In this document: positions 38,170 through 47,958 of the stretch, piece after piece
Layout: every line of letters begins with the position of its first letter
How positions within the stretch are numbered: position 1 is the stretch's first letter
Source of the DNA: Sulfurospirillum sp. 1612
Lineage (GTDB): Bacteria > Campylobacterota > Campylobacteria > Campylobacterales > Sulfurospirillaceae
Assembly (NCBI RefSeq): GCF_036556685.1
Contig: NZ_CP140614.1
Coordinates: 1,426,001 to 1,490,000 of the forward strand
DNA: 64,000 nucleotides
Direction: 5' to 3'
The notes under the pieces: generated by a model
The model's database searches: none
The model's input: the letters and a program-made list of their open reading frames with translations, nothing else
What the model was told of the DNA's origin: nothing
Program-made: the position numbers and the translations under genes

Positions 38170-39617
38170 TTTTTTAGAAAATAGTTATCCACACCATCAG
38201 CAATGCCCTTTGCAATCAAGTTTTGGTAGTAAAAACTAAAGAGTCTTGTCCCTTCTGTAGGATTGGTGATATAACCCGTCTCAATCAAAATGGCCGGCAT
38301 TTGTGCACCAACTAAAACCCAAAAGGGTGCTTTTCTGACGCCCCCATCTACGATATGGTATTTTTTTCTAACATTTTGTAAAATGCCCTGTTGCACATCT
38401 AAGGCCATTTTATTAGCTTGGACAATCTTTTCTCGGTTAATAAGATTTAAAAAAGTGTTTTTTGAATAATAATCCATATCTTCTAAATCTACGCGGTTTT
38501 CAAGCGCAGCAACACGTTTGCTTCTCGCACTCCTAGCCGGTGAGAGAAAAAAGGTCTCAAGCCCTTTTGCACTATAATATTGACTCTTTTTAGGCGCAGC
38601 ATTGGCATGGATTGAGATAAAGAGATCCGCTCGCTTTTGATTTGCGAAGCGTGTACGATTTCGTAATTTCACAAAATAATCACCACGACGGGTCATATAG
38701 ACACGATAGCCTCTTTTTTTGAGTTCTTTATAGGTTTTTAACGCGATACTTAATACCGCATTTTTTTCATAGCGCCTTTTATAACCAATGGCACCTGAAT
38801 CTTTTCCGCCATGTCCGGGGTCAAGTACGATAATTTTATTTCTTGGGTTAAAAGTGAGAAAATTTGTCTTTTTCACTGCTTTTTTAGTGACTTTTGGTGT
38901 CGGTTTTTTGCTACTCTTCTTGGTGATTTTTTTATGGCTTGAGAGCGGTGGTGTATAATAGATATGTATTTTTGACGCATGAATACTGAAACGATAACGT
39001 ATGACTTTAGTACTCACAAGCACCATCCGCACGGTATTTTTATTGTACCATGCAATGCGTATCTCTTTCAGTCCTCGAGGCGTTTTGAGTTTGCCTAAGG
39101 TTGATAATCTGGCATGAAAATCAAAAACTTTTTTGTATTCATGCTTGCCGTTAATCGCAAAGGTATTGATAGCCTTTTTTGCAATATTTTTATTAAAATA
39201 GAGTGTCACATCATGATCTCCGATTACAACGCGTTGCAATAGAGGGAAGTTATCATTTGCAGGTATCTGTTTTTTGCGTCCCCCAGAGGGTTTGCTTTTG
39301 GGATGTATTTTCGGTTTTATTGTATCATGAGAGGTAAGCGTACGCAATTCATTCTCATAATTTTTCGGACTTAATTTCAATATTTTCGAACTCTTGATGA
39401 GTCGTTTTAAGGTTTCTCTTTTTAGTGTCGTGTCATTGTTAATAATTGATTTGATATAAATATTTTGCAAAGAATGAAATATTCGAAACATCTCATTCTT
39501 ATCGGCCTGTTCTATCTTTTTGTCATAAGAATAGACCTGTTTGAGATACGGTGAGCTTGCAAAAAGCATCACTGAAATAGAGATTAAAAGTGTTAAGGTT
39601 CTAACTATTTTCGCCAT
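38166..39617 (-). CDS. N-acetylmuramoyl-L-alanine amidase, AmiC-like
   Basis: Periplasmic zinc amidase that splits daughter-cell peptidoglycan. A signal peptide (IVRTLTLLISISVMLFASS) is followed by a lysine-rich region, an AMIN-like beta domain (~150-240: VVIGDHDVTLYFNKNI) and the Amidase_3 domain (~265-483) with LDPGHGGKDSGAIG, SIHANA and ILIETGYITNPTEG. 483 residues. The start at 39617 overlaps the previous gene's end by 17 bases. The EnvC-like activator at 45256-46461 is a plausible partner. Confidence 0.92.
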   Translation of the reverse strand: MAKIVRTLTLLISISVMLFASSPYLKQVYSYDKKIEQADKNEMFRIFHSLQNIYIKSIINNDTTLKRETLKRLIKSSKILKLSPKNYENELRTLTSHDTIKPKIHPKSKPSGGRKKQIPANDNFPLLQRVVIGDHDVTLYFNKNIAKKAINTFAINGKHEYKKVFDFHARLSTLGKLKTPRGLKEIRIAWYNKNTVRMVLVSTKVIRYRFSIHASKIHIYYTPPLSSHKKITKKSSKKPTPKVTKKAVKKTNFLTFNPRNKIIVLDPGHGGKDSGAIGYKRRYEKNAVLSIALKTYKELKKRGYRVYMTRRGDYFVKLRNRTRFANQKRADLFISIHANAAPKKSQYYSAKGLETFFLSPARSARSKRVAALENRVDLEDMDYYSKNTFLNLINREKIVQANKMALDVQQGILQNVRKKYHIVDGGVRKAPFWVLVGAQMPAILIETGYITNPTEGTRLFSFYYQNLIAKGIADGVDNYFLKN

Positions 39618-40701
39618 GCACCAACTTGTTAATAAGTTCTTTAACACTTATAATTTCACGGAGCTTATAACCGTTTGCTCCCGTGAAGAACAAGCCTGTT
39701 TCGGTTTTGCCCAAATAAGCATCAGACAATCGATCTGCGATACAATATCCCACTGCTTTGGCTTCTTGTCCCCTGTGACATGGGCTCACACAATTACTGA
39801 TACATTTGATTTTCGGACCTTCTCTTTTATCCACCATCTCAATCAGATTGGTGCGCACTCCACGTGCGGGATATCCCACAGGGGATTTCAACAATTGAAT
39901 ATCCTCTTCTTTAGAATCTAAAATTACTTTTTTAAAATTATCACTCGCATCACATTCATGGGTTCCAATAAATCGTGTTCCCATTTGAACACCATCAGCT
40001 CCCAATTCAATCATCTTCAAGATATCATCATGATCCCAAACACCACCAGCAGCAATGAGTGGAAAATCTCCCCATTTTTTTATCTCTTCTTTGACCGGTT
40101 TTATCAAATTTTCAAGCTGATACTCTTCTTTAAAGCATTGCTCATAGGTAAATCCTTGATGCCCGCCACTTTTTGGTCCTTCAACGACTACAGCATCAGG
40201 GAGCCTATCATAGCGTTGTTTCCATCTTTTGCAAATGATTTTAAGCGCCTTAGCAGAAGAGACTATCGGCACTAAAGCCACATCGGGATACCCTTCTGTA
40301 AATTCGGGCATATTCGTAGGAAGACCCGCCCCTGTGATGATGATATCCACACCCAATTCACAAGCATCTCGAGCAACCCTACCATAATCATTGATAGCAT
40401 ACAAGATATTTGCAGCTATGGGTTTGCCATTGGCAATTTTTCGAGTATTGTTAATAATTGCTTTAAAACTCTCTCTAGAATAAAAATTTTCTGCCTCAAA
40501 AGGTCGCTCACTGATCTCTTTTTTGATGTATCGTTTGTCTTTGTAATATCCTGTTCCTACAGAGCTTATGACGCCTAAGCCTCCTTCAAGACTTACATTC
40601 CCGGCAAGTTTGTCCCAACTAATACCAAGGCCCATACCTCCTTGAATAATAGGATATTCTATAGTATATTTACCAATCTTAAGAGCTTTTAATGCCATCA
40701 T
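39601..40701 (-). CDS. Nitronate monooxygenase-family flavoprotein
   Basis: TIM-barrel FMN enzyme of 366 residues related to nitronate monooxygenases and FabK-type enoyl reductases. Motifs: YPIIQGGMGLGIS at the start, PIAANILYA, IITGAGLPT, VVEGPKSGGHQG (~170) and FPLIAAGGVWDHDDI with GADGVQMGTRFIGTHEC (~225-255). Near the C-terminus a cysteine cluster (CISNCVSPC then YC eleven residues on) is unusual for flavin-only enzymes. Physiological substrate unknown. Start overlaps the tyrS stop (ATGA type) and is either of two adjacent ATGs. Confidence 0.87.
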   Translation of the reverse strand: MMALKALKIGKYTIEYPIIQGGMGLGISWDKLAGNVSLEGGLGVISSVGTGYYKDKRYIKKEISERPFEAENFYSRESFKAIINNTRKIANGKPIAANILYAINDYGRVARDACELGVDIIITGAGLPTNMPEFTEGYPDVALVPIVSSAKALKIICKRWKQRYDRLPDAVVVEGPKSGGHQGFTYEQCFKEEYQLENLIKPVKEEIKKWGDFPLIAAGGVWDHDDILKMIELGADGVQMGTRFIGTHECDASDNFKKVILDSKEEDIQLLKSPVGYPARGVRTNLIEMVDKREGPKIKCISNCVSPCHRGQEAKAVGYCIADRLSDAYLGKTETGLFFTGANGYKLREIISVKELINKLVHGENS

Positions 40702-41897
40702 GTTGCCTTTAGTTTTACAAATTTTCTCTTCCCTACTTGGAGTATATACTCACCTTGTTCTAATTGCATTTGAACATCATTGACTTTGACTTGATTCACA
40801 CTTAGTGCATTTTGTTTGATATCTCTTCGTGCTTGAGAGGTTGAAGGCTCTAATCCACAATCAACCAAAGCTTGGGCAATCCAAATAGGAGCGTGACACT
40901 CATAAGTCTCCATGTCGCTTGGAAGTTGATTTTTTGAATGTACCTTATCAAACTCTTCTTTTGCTTGCACCGCCGCTTCTTCACTGTGATAGCGTGCTAC
41001 TATCTCATGGGCTAGGTTTTCTTTGACGCGTTTTGGATGGATGATTCCATCTTTAACTTTTTGTTTCAATGCATCAATCTTATCAATAGAGAGCGCACTA
41101 AGTAACTCATAATAACGCCACATCAAATCATCACTAATGCTGAGCATTTTGCCAAACATTTCATTAGGCTCATCTGTTACGCCGATGTAATTCCCCAATG
41201 ATTTGCTCATCTTATTGACGCCATCTAAGCCTTCAAGGAGTGGCATCATGATAACGGCTTGTTCTTTTCCAATATTATAAGCGCGTTGCAAATGTCTTCC
41301 CATCAATAGGTTGAACTTTTGATCCGTCCCGCCCATCTCGATATCTGATTTTTTAGCCACACTATCGTATCCCTGCAATAAAGGATACAAAAATTCGCTG
41401 ATTGATATTGGTGCACCGGATTTGTATCTTTTATCAAAATCTTCACGCTCCAGCATTCTAGCGACATTAAAAGTCGTCGTTAACTCGAGCATACCACTCG
41501 CGCCTAGGGCTTCAATCCAGCTTGAATTAAATAAAATTTCTGTTTTACTACGATCTAATACTTTAAATACTTGCTCTTCATAACTTTTAGCATTAGCTAG
41601 AACCTGTTCTTTGTCTAACTTTTTTCGTGTTTCATTTTTGCCTGTAGGATCACCAATCATTCCGGTAAAATCGCCAATAATAAATTGCACGATGGCACCA
41701 TATTTTTGGAACATGGCCATTTTTTGTAACAAAACGGTATGTCCAAGGTGTAAATCCGGTGCCGTAGGGTCAAACCCTGCTTTGACATAATAAGTCTGTC
41801 CTTTTTCAAAATAATTTTTTAACAGTGTTACAACTCTTTCTTCATCTATAATCTCACTAACACCGCGTTTTATCTCTATTAAAGCAGATTCTATCAT
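40698..41897 (-). CDS. tyrS: Tyrosyl-tRNA synthetase
   Basis: Class I synthetase. From the ATG at 41897, which has AGAAGGA, the protein is 399 residues. HIGH-type motif PDLHLGHT (~47), KMSKS (~231) and a C-terminal S4 RNA-binding domain (ARRDIKQNALSVNQVKVND) mark a TyrRS of the TyrZ-like bacterial branch. It lies 10 bases after the SpoT/RelA gene on the same strand and overlaps the next gene by four bases. Confidence 0.96.
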   Translation of the reverse strand: MIESALIEIKRGVSEIIDEERVVTLLKNYFEKGQTYYVKAGFDPTAPDLHLGHTVLLQKMAMFQKYGAIVQFIIGDFTGMIGDPTGKNETRKKLDKEQVLANAKSYEEQVFKVLDRSKTEILFNSSWIEALGASGMLELTTTFNVARMLEREDFDKRYKSGAPISISEFLYPLLQGYDSVAKKSDIEMGGTDQKFNLLMGRHLQRAYNIGKEQAVIMMPLLEGLDGVNKMSKSLGNYIGVTDEPNEMFGKMLSISDDLMWRYYELLSALSIDKIDALKQKVKDGIIHPKRVKENLAHEIVARYHSEEAAVQAKEEFDKVHSKNQLPSDMETYECHAPIWIAQALVDCGLEPSTSQARRDIKQNALSVNQVKVNDVQMQLEQGEYILQVGKRKFVKLKAT

Positions 41898-41907
41898 CGT
41901 TATCCTT

Positions 41908-44070
41908 CTAATGTTTATATGCATCTGAAACGGAGACAAATTCTATGATATTAAATCGTGATTTTAAATTGTCTCGTATTGATTTTATAGGCTTATCCGG
42001 AATTTCAACAATCATGTCAAAATAATCCGCATGTCCCTCTTCTAACTTACCTAATTCTATTGTCACTAGGTTGATTTGCATTTTAGCCAAATAAAATAAA
42101 AAATTTGCTAAAGATCCCTTTTTATTTTCGATACTAACAAGCAATTTATACCTATCTGGTGCCTCTTTCGTCCATTTGACGAAGATAGCTGTCTCGCCAG
42201 CATCAAGTTGTTGATTGGCTTTTTTACAGAGTTTATGATGCACAAAAACATCATTGCCTTTTTTGAATCCTATGATATCATCACCCCGTTTTGGATGACA
42301 ACAATAATCAAAGAAGACATCATTGATATTTTGATTTGAATACACCACAATATTTTCAAATTTTTGTTTTTTAACTTTATAACGATCGATTTTTAACAGA
42401 GGAAAAATTAATTTGTCAGTTTTAGAGTGTTTCTTCAGCAAGTTGACAACTTCTAAAAGATAAACAGAATCAATTGCAATTCTAGAGACTTTTTTGACAA
42501 TATTTTCACGCTCTAGCCATTCGCTAATCTTTTTTTCACCAACATTGAAAATATAAGTCAAGATTCTCATCGCTATTTTATGATTAATCTCTCGTATTTT
42601 TTGACTGCAATTAACACGGATGGCATTACGTGCTTTTCCGGTTTTGACATTGTTAATCCAACTACATCTTAGTTGTGGCACATCGGTTGTGATGATACGC
42701 ACAATATCACCGTTGTTCAGCTCACTCAGTAATGGTGTCTTTTGTTTGTTAACATAAGCATGACTGGCAAATAAACCAATTTCTGTATGGACTTCATACG
42801 CAAAATCTAAAACAGTCGCACCTCTTGGAAGCGTAAAAATATCACCTTTTGGAGAAAAGACAGCAATATCTTCACTGTAAAGATTATCTTTAGCAATCTC
42901 ATAAAATTCTTCAATATTGTCAATTTGTTCATTTTGCGCTTTGAGATCATTGAGCCAATCCAAACTTGGATTTAAACCACCGGTTTTATATTTCCAATGG
43001 GCGGCAAGTCCAAACTCTGCGGTTCTATCCATATCGTAGGTTCTAATTTGTGATTCGATGATAGATTTATCATTAAAGACTGTCGTATGAATGGTCTGAT
43101 AGCCATTTTCTTTGGAAATAGCAATATAATCTTTAAATCGTGATATCAAAGGATTAAACTCTTGATGGATAATACCTAGAACCTTGTAGCAGTCTAATGT
43201 CCTTTTTACAATCACACGAATCGCCAACAAATCGAGAACTTCTTCTAAAGAGATTCCTTTTCGTTGCATCTTTAAATAGATAGAATAATGATGTTTGACC
43301 CTTTTGATAATCGTAAATTCATCTTCGTTAAATCCATTTTTTATCATGAGGGTTCGAATCTTTGAGGCAAAATGATTTAATCTCAGTTGAAACTGTTGTT
43401 TGTGTTCATTGATAAAATCATCAATCTTCTTGTATTCTTGTGGCATGACATAATAAAAACTAGTATCTTCTAGATAGTTTTTAATTGAGGCGATACCCAA
43501 ACGATGTGCAATAGGAGCATAAACAACAACAGTTTCTTCGCTAATGCGTTTTTGTTTGGCCTCTGGTAGTCCGTGGAGCGTCATCATATTGTGAAGTCGG
43601 TCACATAATTTAATCACCAATACCCGAACATCACTAATAGATGCCAACAGCATTTTTCTAAAAGTGAGTGCAGATGCGATAATCTTATCACTGGAACTTG
43701 AAGGGATTAATTCATTGCCCCTGATTTCCATAATCTTGGTCAATCCCTCAACCAAGCCTCCAATCTCTTTAGTAAAGAGTTGATCTATGGTTTTGATATC
43801 GCAATCAGTATCTTCCACCACATCGTGTAGCAAACCCGCTACAATCACCGCCTCATCACCACCATAATACGCGACTAAAGCCGCAGTTAAGATGGGATGA
43901 TTGACATACTCTTCACCACTTTTTCGATATTGCCCTTGGTGCTGTTGAATCGAAAAATCAATCGCTTTTTGAATCAACGGTGTGATTTCTGTAAAACGCC
44001 TCAAAATCGATATAGAAGTCTCCACATCTTTTGAAGCTTTAAAGTCTAATGATAATTCTTCTAGTGTCAT
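41908..44070 (-). CDS. spoT: Bifunctional (p)ppGpp synthetase/hydrolase
   Basis: Stringent-response enzyme; usually the single RelA/SpoT homologue in this phylum. The 720-residue protein has the HD hydrolase domain (~40-190) with HHPILTAALVAYYGG-type start and AGLLHDVVEDTDCD, the synthetase domain (~230-350) with RVKHHYSIYLKM and YIAISKENGYQTIHTTV, a TGS domain (~395-455; VFSPKGDIFTLPRGATVLDFAY in parts) and a C-terminal ACT domain (~645-715). Both catalytic halves look intact. Its start overlaps the rpoZ stop by four bases, so rpoZ, spoT and tyrS form one unit. Confidence 0.96.
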   Translation of the reverse strand: MTLEELSLDFKASKDVETSISILRRFTEITPLIQKAIDFSIQQHQGQYRKSGEEYVNHPILTAALVAYYGGDEAVIVAGLLHDVVEDTDCDIKTIDQLFTKEIGGLVEGLTKIMEIRGNELIPSSSSDKIIASALTFRKMLLASISDVRVLVIKLCDRLHNMMTLHGLPEAKQKRISEETVVVYAPIAHRLGIASIKNYLEDTSFYYVMPQEYKKIDDFINEHKQQFQLRLNHFASKIRTLMIKNGFNEDEFTIIKRVKHHYSIYLKMQRKGISLEEVLDLLAIRVIVKRTLDCYKVLGIIHQEFNPLISRFKDYIAISKENGYQTIHTTVFNDKSIIESQIRTYDMDRTAEFGLAAHWKYKTGGLNPSLDWLNDLKAQNEQIDNIEEFYEIAKDNLYSEDIAVFSPKGDIFTLPRGATVLDFAYEVHTEIGLFASHAYVNKQKTPLLSELNNGDIVRIITTDVPQLRCSWINNVKTGKARNAIRVNCSQKIREINHKIAMRILTYIFNVGEKKISEWLERENIVKKVSRIAIDSVYLLEVVNLLKKHSKTDKLIFPLLKIDRYKVKKQKFENIVVYSNQNINDVFFDYCCHPKRGDDIIGFKKGNDVFVHHKLCKKANQQLDAGETAIFVKWTKEAPDRYKLLVSIENKKGSLANFLFYLAKMQINLVTIELGKLEEGHADYFDMIVEIPDKPIKSIRDNLKSRFNIIEFVSVSDAYKH

Positions 44071-44285
44071 TTTAAATCAATTATTGAATCCAAAATAATT
44101 TGTCCTTCAGCAATCTCTTTCAAAGCAATATCAGTAAATTTTTCTTTATCAGTACTTGCTTTAACCAAAGGTTGTGCACCATTTGCTAATTGTTCTGCTC
44201 TTTTTGATACCATAATAGAGAGTAAATATCTATCGCTATCTACTTTTTTTAAAGCTTCTGCAATTACTTGTTCTGTTCTTATCAT
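44067..44285 (-). CDS. rpoZ: RNA polymerase omega subunit
   Basis: Small RNA polymerase subunit that helps assembly and forms part of a ppGpp site in other bacteria. The 72-residue protein begins MIRTEQVIAEALKKVDSDRYLLSIMVSKRAEQLANGA (seen in parts), with the RYLLSxxVSKRAEQL pattern of omega. Start follows AAAAAGGAAAAATA. It is followed by spoT, the classical rpoZ/spoT pairing. Confidence 0.94.
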   Translation of the reverse strand: MIRTEQVIAEALKKVDSDRYLLSIMVSKRAEQLANGAQPLVKASTDKEKFTDIALKEIAEGQIILDSIIDLK

Positions 44286-44306
44286 TATTTTTCCTTTTTT
44301 ATTTTA

Positions 44307-44438
44307 TTGTCATCTTTTTCAGGAGCCAAGCCCCTGAAAAATTCACACGCTACTAAAGCTTCGACTCTCGTCGAGATTTCTCTTTGTCATCTCTTTCAGG
44401 AGCCAAGCCCCTGAAAAATTCACACGCTACTAAAGCTT
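44307..44438 (-). repeat. Two tandem 55-bp hairpin repeats between pyrH and rpoZ
   Basis: Copies at 44307-44361 and 44384-44438 differ at one base and start 77 bases apart. Each contains TTCAGG...CCTGAA arms that, with an inner G-U and two G-C pairs, fold to a stem of about ten pairs with a three-base loop. The 22-base spacer has its own small hairpin (TCTCG/CGAGA). No T-run follows, so these are not ordinary terminators. They fill most of the 161-base gap and would be in the pyrH-to-rpoZ transcript. Confidence 0.9.
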
Positions 44439-44446
44439 TTTAAGCC

Positions 44447-45184
<738 letters not shown>

Positions 45185-45255
45185 CTACCCTTTAAAATTA
45201 GAGGCCATCTTTAATAACCTTTGATAATTTACCCAAAAATAGCTAAAAAACTGAT

Positions 45256-46461
45256 TTAATGCTTTAAAGCAATCAAATCTAGCGGATTTATGTGGTAATT
45301 TTTCTGAGTGACTTCAAAAGTCAATTCATCTTTAACTCTGCCGATAATGTACCCTTTTAGTATTTTTTTCCCTACTCTAATCGTCGGTGCAATTTGACTG
45401 AGATGTGCATATATCGTATGAATTCCGTGACTATTTTCAACAATCACTACCTTGTCTAATACCGCCGTATCTCTGGCAAACACCACTTTCCCATTCAAAA
45501 CATTTTTAACTTTTGCATTACGAATATTGGACTCCATGACGATGGATTCATTGAATATTTTTATCTTATATATCGGATCAATATAATTTCCAAATTTTCG
45601 TTTGATGACAAAACTATCCAAAGGGGCAATCGTTTTTCTTCCACGATAACGCCTAACATTGGCACTTTGATACGAAGAGCCTATTTGTCTGACTTTGAGT
45701 GTTTTTTGATTTTTTGTAAGACGCTTTTGACGACGTGCTCTTGAAATTTCTTGTTTTTTTAATATCTTCAAGCGCTCCAAAGTCGCACGAATGCTTTGTT
45801 TTTCTTTGTCTAAGCGTACCAATCTTTTTTTATATCTTTTTTTCTCACTTGCCAAAGATTTTATCGCAGATTCTCGTCTTGCGATTAATCGTATTAACTC
45901 TTGTTTTTTTGATTTTAAATCCGAGATGTCCGCGCGTAATTTTTTGATTTTATTTTGGTGTGATGCGATATTTTTATTAATTTTTTCATAATTTTTTGCC
46001 AACTGGGCAAACTCTTTTTTCATGATGACATTCATTTTTTTGATTATTTCATCAATCAAAATCGAATTTTGAGTCTCAACATAATCCTTATCGCTGATAA
46101 GATAATAAGAAAAATCCTTGGCGATAATACGAATCAACTTGGCTTCGAGCGCTTTTTTTTCTTGGAGTAATTCTTTGTTATTATTTAGTAATTTACTCAG
46201 CGTACTCTTTTTGGTTTTGATATCTTTCTGACCAATTGATATGCTTTTATCTAGGGTGTTGATTTTCTTTTTTAATATTTCTAAATTTTTCATTTGAGTC
46301 AAAATTTGGCTGGCCAAACTTTTGAATTTTTTGTTGAGACTTTTCTCTTGTCTGCTTTTACTGCTAAGCGCACTCACTTTATTTTTGATTTCTTTATCAG
46401 TATTGGCTTCAAGCACCGTAAAGGTATAGCAAAGCAGCACGATGGCATATAATAACTTCAT
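45256..46461 (-). CDS. EnvC-like murein hydrolase activator with degenerate LytM domain
   Basis: Signal peptide (KLLYAIVLLCYTFTVLEA), then a long coiled coil (~30-250), then an M23/LytM-like domain (~280-400). In the domain only HTIYAHLS is kept: the HxH of HLHFEV reads ELTFEV, and the first zinc motif is absent (NESIVMES). It therefore should not hydrolyse peptidoglycan, as in E. coli EnvC, which activates amidases under FtsEX control. The gene directly follows ftsX, and the amidase at 38166-39617 is the likely target. ATG at 46461 is preferred to a TTG three codons upstream. Confidence 0.88.
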   Translation of the reverse strand: MKLLYAIVLLCYTFTVLEANTDKEIKNKVSALSSKSRQEKSLNKKFKSLASQILTQMKNLEILKKKINTLDKSISIGQKDIKTKKSTLSKLLNNNKELLQEKKALEAKLIRIIAKDFSYYLISDKDYVETQNSILIDEIIKKMNVIMKKEFAQLAKNYEKINKNIASHQNKIKKLRADISDLKSKKQELIRLIARRESAIKSLASEKKRYKKRLVRLDKEKQSIRATLERLKILKKQEISRARRQKRLTKNQKTLKVRQIGSSYQSANVRRYRGRKTIAPLDSFVIKRKFGNYIDPIYKIKIFNESIVMESNIRNAKVKNVLNGKVVFARDTAVLDKVVIVENSHGIHTIYAHLSQIAPTIRVGKKILKGYIIGRVKDELTFEVTQKNYHINPLDLIALKH

Positions 46462-46466
46462 ACCAA

Positions 46467-47273
46467 TCAATCACTCATCTTCATAGAAACAAAGGTCACA
46501 ATCACCAATGAAAAAACCAATGAAATGGCAAATAAAAGACCACCATCATGAAGCATGGAAAAAGATGGAAAATCAATATCCAACATGCTCAATTGCAGAC
46601 GTACCGTCGTGCTACGCTGTAGGAGTTCAAAACAGCCTACTACAAAAACAGAACTAATCAAAGAATCAATCAAAACCAGCTTATACAAAAAGGCACTTTT
46701 CATCCAAAAAGTTGCACCAAAATAACTCATAATTTGCATCTTTTCTTCATGTTCTAAAATCCAAATCCGTATTTGTTTAAACAAAAGTAAAATCGAAATC
46801 AAAATAATAATACCCGAAAAGGCATAAGTAATCAGCTGTAAAATACGTAACACTTGAAATATATTTTCATAAGTCTTCGAGAACACTTCAACCTTAGAAA
46901 TCGATTTTGAAGATAGCAACACTTTTTTTATCCTCTCGAGTCGATCTTTGGTTGGTAACACATTGAGTTTGAGAGAATAAAAATGCGGTAGTGCAATCTT
47001 TAGCAGTGCCAGATTATCAGCTGTCATGTCGTTTTTTAATTTATCCAATATTTTTTCAGAACTGATGGTGCTGATGGAAGCAACCTCAGACACTTGCTTT
47101 TGAATGTCATCCAGTTGCAACGTTTTGTTCGAAACAACAACAATCGAATAACTTGAAAGCATTTTTTTATCTTGACCTTTAATAATCTTATCAATCACAA
47201 TACTAGATTCAACACTTAAAAGCAATACAAATAAAGAGAGGATGACTGAAATATGGTTTTTAAGGGACTTCAT
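46467..47273 (-). CDS. ftsX: FtsX-like divisome permease
   Basis: Four-helix membrane protein of 268 residues: TM1 ~8-27, a periplasmic loop of ~130 residues, then three helices (~150-175, ~195-220, ~240-262). This is the FtsX topology; ftsE precedes it with a 14-base overlap and the EnvC-like gene follows. The loop would bind the EnvC coiled coil. Primary sequence is divergent, as is usual for FtsX, so the call leans on context. Confidence 0.85.
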   Translation of the reverse strand: MKSLKNHISVILSLFVLLLSVESSIVIDKIIKGQDKKMLSSYSIVVVSNKTLQLDDIQKQVSEVASISTISSEKILDKLKNDMTADNLALLKIALPHFYSLKLNVLPTKDRLERIKKVLLSSKSISKVEVFSKTYENIFQVLRILQLITYAFSGIIILISILLLFKQIRIWILEHEEKMQIMSYFGATFWMKSAFLYKLVLIDSLISSVFVVGCFELLQRSTTVRLQLSMLDIDFPSFSMLHDGGLLFAISLVFSLVIVTFVSMKMSD

Positions 47274-47931
47274 GTAAAATGCCTTTATCTAAAAAAAGAT
47301 GTTTATAATCAATGCCAATGGTTGAGGGAATATGATGGGTGACGACCACAACTGTCGTACCTAAATGCTCTCTCGCATTTTTTAATAATCCCCAAATCAC
47401 TTCGCTGGAATAATCATCTAAATTACCAGTGGGTTCATCTGCTAAAATCAAAATTGGATTGTGTGCCAAAGCTCTGGCAATCGCAACACGCTGCTGTTCT
47501 CCACCACTGAGCTCAAGAGGATATTTACCAATCTTATGCGTCAACTTAACATGCCTTAAAAGCTTGACAGCCTGTGCTTCGCAAACCGATTTTGAAAAGC
47601 CTCCAATCATGAGTGGCAACATAATATTTTTTTCAATCGTCCATGAGGGGATGAGTTTGTAATCTTGAAAAATAATCCCAAGATAACGTCGCAATAAATT
47701 AAGTTTGTTATTACCGATTTTTTGCATATTAATACCACAAATCTCTAAGATGCCTTTTTGGGCTGCTAATTCGCCATAAAAAGACTTGAGAAGTGTCGAT
47801 TTGCCACTACCACTTTTGCCGGTGATAAATACAAAATCATGAGAGTGTACCCCCAAGGACGCTTCTGTGATGACCGGCTCTTCACGATCATAATTGATTG
47901 ATAAATCTTGGGCGTGTATCACGTATTCCAT
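47260..47931 (-). CDS. ftsE: FtsE-like ABC ATPase
   Basis: ATPase of the FtsEX complex. Starting at ATG 47931 (AAGGAG six bases before) the protein has 223 residues, with Walker [11 protein letters not shown]-loop [12 protein letters not shown], signature [15 protein letters not shown], Walker [13 protein letters not shown] and switch [25 protein letters not shown] is close to FtsE. It is the first gene of an FtsE/FtsX/EnvC-like set that couples septum formation to cell-wall cleavage. Confidence 0.9.
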   Translation of the reverse strand: MEYVIHAQDLSINYDREEPVITEASLGVHSHDFVFITGKSGSGKSTLLKSFYGELAAQKGILEICGINMQKIGNNKLNLLRRYLGIIFQDYKLIPSWTIEKNIMLPLMIGGFSKSVCEAQAVKLLRHVKLTHKIGKYPLELSGGEQQRVAIARALAHNPILILADEPTGNLDDYSSEVIWGLLKNAREHLGTTVVVVTHHIPSTIGIDYKHLFLDKGILHEVP

Positions 47932-47958
47932 CAAAGACTCCTTGAGCATACTACTGGG

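Noticed and set aside
44307-44438. Short protein encoded by the tandem repeat on the minus strand
   Set aside because: The open frame has no ATG, GTG or TTG at its beginning and no ribosome site; the hairpin symmetry explains the conservation better.
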